Source: an uncultured Chlorobiota bacterium
GTDB taxonomy: Bacteria > Bacteroidota > Kapaibacteriia > OLB7
Direction of reading: 5' to 3'
Assembly (NCBI GenBank): GCA_946481475.1
Contig: CAMLOB010000153.1
Location: forward strand, 1 to 7,978
DNA length: 7,978 bases
The translations under genes were made by a program, and so were the position numbers. The notes under the pieces are model-generated. The model saw only the letters and a list, made by a program, of their open reading frames with translations, had not been told where the DNA came from and searched no databases. This document shows positions 5,905 to 7,978 of this stretch, in pieces. Each line of letters begins with the position of its first letter. Positions within the stretch are counted from its first letter, which is position 1.

Positions 5905-5990
5905 CTCTTGTTGCCCGGGAGACGTCATGCGTGCCGGGGAACAAGAGCCTCTTGTTGCATCAACGATGCCTTCCCCATTCAGAGTTCCCC
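5905..5990 (+). other. Overlapping inverted repeats with mutually exclusive pairings
   Basis: Arm 5905-5918 pairs with 5934-5947 over 14 positions with one mismatch, around a 15-base loop. An exact second copy of the first ten bases of the left arm (CTCTTGTTGC, 5905-5914) recurs at 5949-5958, so the middle arm AACAAG (5940-5945) can instead pair with 5951-5956. GGGGAAC (5936-5942) can also pair with GTTCCCC (5984-5990), just before a T-rich end (5991-6000). A small hairpin GCATC/GATGC (5957-5969) sits between. The arrangement resembles alternative leader structures, but transcription is unproven. Confidence 0.4.
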
Positions 5991-6125
5991 TTCCGTTTTT
6001 GAGAGCGGTAACAATTCAGTCCTTCAGAGTGTCTCTGTTCCGTGCCGAACCGATATCTCCGGTGAGTCCGGAGAAAAGATGGGTTGTAACGTAAGATCGA
6101 CTTGATGTTCCTTCTCTTTCGGAAG

Positions 6126-6166
6126 ACGGAGCCGTTTTCCTTTCAAACGGAGCATTTCGTTCAAAC
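6126..6166 (+). repeat. Imperfect direct repeat upstream of the TlpA-like gene
   Basis: ACGGAGC occurs at 6126-6132 and again at 6147-6153, exactly 21 bases apart. Each is followed by a T-rich stretch and TTCAAAC (6142-6148 and 6160-6166). Two half-sites two helical turns apart, 18 bases before the start codon, could be a regulator site or chance. Confidence 0.3.
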
Positions 6167-6183
6167 CCTGAACAGACTTATTT

Positions 6184-6720
6184 ATGATGAATAGAATTTT
6201 TCAGTACGTCCTGCCCGCAATTCTGGGGCTTCTCGTTTTTGCCTGCTCCGATGCCGATCCCAATCAGCCGATCGGAACGATTCGTCCCGTCGGCCCCGAA
6301 GTCGGACAGGACGCCCCGATCTTTGCCCTGAAGCAACCCGACGGCAAGCTCCTGAGTCTCGCCGACCTGAAAGGGAAGGTCGTGTATATAGATTTCTGGG
6401 CCTCCTGGTGCGATCCCTGTCTGGTTCTGTTGCCCAGTCTGAAACAGACGTGGAACGATTACCGGGATCAGGATTTCGTGATTCTGGGGGTCTCGCGGGA
6501 TTACAACGAGAGCGACTGGAAGACCTTTATCGATACCGCCGGAATCGACTGGCGACACGTCTATGAGGCCCCGCCGAACAAGTCGGGACCGGTCAGCATC
6601 GAGTATGGTGTGATCGGTATTCCCCGCACCTATCTGATCGACAAGGATGGAGTGGTGCGCGGCGTTGACCTGGTGGGTCAGGAACTGCGTGATTCGATTG
6701 ACGCCTATATCAGCCAATAA
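6184..6720 (+). CDS. TlpA/ResA-type thioredoxin-fold lipoprotein (thiol-disulfide oxidoreductase)
   Basis: A periplasm-facing thiol-disulfide oxidoreductase of 178 residues. Residues 1-20 are a hydrophobic signal ending V-F-A before Cys21, a probable lipobox with Ser at +2, so it is likely a membrane-anchored lipoprotein. The thioredoxin/AhpC-TSA fold follows: entry G-Q-D-A-P-I-F-A-L (41-49), L-K-G-K-V-V-Y-I-D-F-W-A-S-W (62-75), redox motif W-C-D-P-C (75-79) with Cys76 and Cys79, and the cis-proline segment G-I-P-R-T-Y-L-I-D. Family members reduce cytochrome c apoproteins or other exported substrates. No cytochrome-maturation gene is next to it, so the partner is unknown. ATG 6184 and 6187 are both possible, and neither has a visible Shine-Dalgarno, as is common in Bacteroidota. 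It is a single-gene unit ended by the terminator at 6798-6840. Confidence 0.93.
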   Translation: MMNRIFQYVLPAILGLLVFACSDADPNQPIGTIRPVGPEVGQDAPIFALKQPDGKLLSLADLKGKVVYIDFWASWCDPCLVLLPSLKQTWNDYRDQDFVILGVSRDYNESDWKTFIDTAGIDWRHVYEAPPNKSGPVSIEYGVIGIPRTYLIDKDGVVRGVDLVGQELRDSIDAYISQ

Positions 6721-6797
6721 AAGAGAATGAACCGGAGGGACGTTTTCCCGTCCCGATCGACATATCCTGGCCACCCGGTCGGGAATTGCGGGTACAA

Positions 6798-6840
6798 AAA
6801 GGGTCGGAGAGATGAGATCTCCGACCCTTTCCCTTTTATT
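6798..6840. terminator. Bidirectional rho-independent terminator
   Basis: A perfect 13-bp stem (6798-6810 with 6818-6830) and a 7-base loop. On the + strand CCCTTTTATT follows. On the minus strand the last bases of the stem run into a continuous five-T tract. It lies between the convergent TlpA-like gene and the anti-sigma gene and serves both. Confidence 0.88.
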
Positions 6841-6882
6841 CTGCTGCGGCTGATGTGATTGTCTGCGATCCTTCTCTCAACT

Positions 6883-7149
6883 TCAACTTCCGGTCATCGG
6901 TCGGGAGAGAGAATCCCCGGCGGTTGCACGCAGGGCGTCGAGCAGTGCATTGAATTCGGCGGCGCATTCGCCGCATTTGCGGATATGTTCCTCAACCATG
7001 GGGAGAGCTTCTCCCGCATCTTTACCGGCAAGGACCAATTCGGCGAATTCGTCGACCCGATCCCAGCAGTCGTCACATGTTACAAGGGGCCGGTCCGCAT
7101 TTTTCGCGGCCAGCACCACCATTTTCAGAAAATCGCGTTCGTAGTTCAT
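6883..7149 (-). CDS. Putative zinc-finger (zf-HC2-like) anti-sigma factor
   Basis: An 88-residue soluble protein. Cys25-x-x-Cys28 and the later H55-x3-C59-x2-C62 fit the zinc-binding signature of ZAS/zf-HC2 anti-sigma domains, in which zinc organises helices that clamp an ECF sigma factor. It lies 75 bases downstream of an ECF sigma gene on the same strand, the usual gene order for such pairs. No transmembrane helix or extracytoplasmic sensor domain is present, so if it is an anti-sigma it is cytosolic, perhaps redox- or metal-sensing through its cysteines; that part is inference. The start ATG 7149 has GGAG about 11 bases upstream, slightly far. Met10 is an alternative that would keep the whole motif. 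Confidence 0.8.
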   Translation of the reverse strand: MNYERDFLKMVVLAAKNADRPLVTCDDCWDRVDEFAELVLAGKDAGEALPMVEEHIRKCGECAAEFNALLDALRATAGDSLSRPMTGS

Positions 7150-7224
7150 ACAGGCTGTTTCTCCGGGGAAGGAGATATTTCCTCGCCGGAAATTCTTACG
7201 TCGAAATTAAGAAAACTTCCCCGG

Positions 7225-7896
7225 TTAGAATTCGGCAAGAATTTCGTCCGGCGTCAGACCCTGTTTTTCCAGTTCCGTCCGGACCTTTTTGCGGGCATCG
7301 TGCAGAAGTTTGTAGAGAGCGTTCCGATTGGTACCGAGCTGGCGGGCCACCTCATCCATCGGAACCCGGTGGATGATGATGGCCTTCAGAGCCGTCCGTT
7401 GCAGTTCGGTCAGATGATTATCAATGATGTCGCCGACCAGTTGGGCGACCATTCGTCCGGAGGTCAGGGCTTCCGGGTCGGGAGCGGAATCGGGAAAGGT
7501 GACCGGCGAGGAACCGTCGCGGGAGGTCGAGGAGACCAGTTGATCGAGCGAAACGTTCTCCCACTGTTTCCGGCGGAGTTCGGAGAAGGCCACGCGCATG
7601 GCGATTTTTTGCGCCCACGTCGTAAACCGGCTTTCGCCCCGAAACGAGTCGAGATTGTCGAGAATCCTGAGCAGACTGTCCTGCACGAAATCCTCGATCA
7701 ATTCCACAGCCCCTTTTCGTCCGAGAATTCCCTTGAGTCCGTAACGGAGTCCCCGGACCAGGATAAGGCGCAATTCTTCCAGTGCCCTCTCCCGGTCCGG
7801 TCCTTGGAGCATCTCCACCCATTCCTGGTTGGAACGTTCGCTCAGTTGTTGTGTAAGTCGTCCCTCTTCGGTGAAGAGGAGGCGTAGAGACCGCAT
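7225..7896 (-). CDS. ECF-type sigma-70 family RNA polymerase sigma factor
   Basis: A 223-residue ECF (group 4) sigma factor that directs RNA polymerase to a specific promoter set. Region 2 spans about 35-115: the helix D-F-V-Q-D-S-L-L-R-I-L (69-79) binds core polymerase, and F-R-G-E-S-R-F-T-T-W-A-Q-K-I-A-M-R (85-101) is the -10 recognition and melting part. A polar linker (about 118-148) follows. Region 4 spans about 155-212, with a helix-turn-helix (M-D-E-V-A-R-Q-L-G-T-N-R-N-A-L-Y-K-L-L) for -35 recognition. Regions 1 and 3 are absent, as expected. The start ATG 7896 has GGGG five bases upstream. It is followed by a zinc-finger anti-sigma candidate, so the unit is probably autoregulated; I could not see a clear ECF promoter in the 82 bases left before the window edge. 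Confidence 0.93.
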   Translation of the reverse strand: MRSLRLLFTEEGRLTQQLSERSNQEWVEMLQGPDRERALEELRLILVRGLRYGLKGILGRKGAVELIEDFVQDSLLRILDNLDSFRGESRFTTWAQKIAMRVAFSELRRKQWENVSLDQLVSSTSRDGSSPVTFPDSAPDPEALTSGRMVAQLVGDIIDNHLTELQRTALKAIIIHRVPMDEVARQLGTNRNALYKLLHDARKKVRTELEKQGLTPDEILAEF

Positions 7897-7978
7897 ATTG
7901 CCCCGTTCGGATACCCAGAAACCACCATGTGTGCGAAAGAGATAACACTTGAAAGGAAACGCTCGTTACAACGACTAT

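Larger units (their letters stand above)
5836..6183. other. Gene-free, inverted-repeat-rich region between divergent DUF2188 and TlpA-like genes
   Basis: About 350 bases with no supportable protein. They contain the DUF2188 Shine-Dalgarno (5841-5845), an overlapping cluster of inverted repeats (5905-5990), then small perfect hairpins at 6025-6037 (5-bp stem) and 6057-6073 (6-bp stem). A weaker one at 6132-6150 lies within an imperfect direct repeat before the TlpA-like start. I found no clear promoter for either gene. A structured leader or a small RNA is possible but not shown. Confidence 0.55.

Noticed and set aside
6737..6754. GGGACG/CGTCCC hairpin just after the TlpA-like gene as its terminator
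   Set aside because: No T tract follows, and the perfect 13-bp hairpin at 6798-6830 with T runs on both strands is the better candidate.
6859..7887. 342-codon open frame on the + strand opposite the sigma/anti-sigma genes
   Set aside because: It crosses two genes with clear family motifs on the other strand and has no motif of its own.

Overview
The window reads as chromosomal DNA from a member of the Bacteroidota/FCB group. The clearest marker is the C-terminal type IX secretion (T9SS) sorting domain on the protein cut by the left edge. PdxJ is of the form I associate with Bacteroidota and relatives (N-L-N-K-I-A-T-L-R-N near the start, T-S-N-x-G-W in the middle), and one upstream region carries a match to the Bacteroidota -7 promoter element TAnnTTTG. 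Base composition is moderately GC-rich by eye, so AT-rich marine or gut Bacteroidota look less likely than Rhodothermia, Balneolia, Ignavibacteria or Kapabacteria-like lineages. I cannot place it further without a search.

Layout, left to right. (1) 2-703 (+): 3' end of a secreted Ig-like (ASH/choice-of-anchor) repeat protein with a T9SS tail, closed by a strong terminator. (2) 863-1621 (+): pdxJ, vitamin B6 synthesis. (3) 1732-2661 (-): a coiled-coil protein with a central J-domain (HPD motif), flanked on both sides by degenerate DNA repeats with a strict 7-bp period. (4) 2662-3009: a gene-free stretch with two more 7-bp-period blocks and a possible promoter. (5) 3010-3576 (+): rimJ-like ribosomal protein N-acetyltransferase. 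(6) 3810-4538 (+): small outer-membrane beta-barrel protein. Only 25 bases later comes 4564-5484 (+), an alpha-methylacyl-CoA racemase/CaiB-type protein that is short and appears to lack the catalytic aspartate. (7) A hairpin separates it from the convergent small DUF2188 protein at 5602-5835 (-). (8) 5836-6183: a gene-free stretch rich in overlapping inverted repeats. (9) 6184-6720 (+): a TlpA/ResA-type thioredoxin lipoprotein, ended by a bidirectional terminator. (10) 6883-7149 and 7225-7896 (-): a zinc-finger anti-sigma candidate and, upstream in the same transcript, its ECF sigma factor.

The genes do not form one pathway. This looks like ordinary core and housekeeping chromosome in short transcription units with well-placed terminators. 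The only likely functional pairs are the barrel/CoA-transferase pair (by spacing) and the sigma/anti-sigma pair (by family logic). I saw no mobile element, CRISPR array, tRNA, rRNA or defence system. The most unusual items are the heptad-periodic intergenic repeats, the CoA-transferase without its aspartate, the J-domain coiled-coil protein and the switch-like inverted repeats near 5905-5990.
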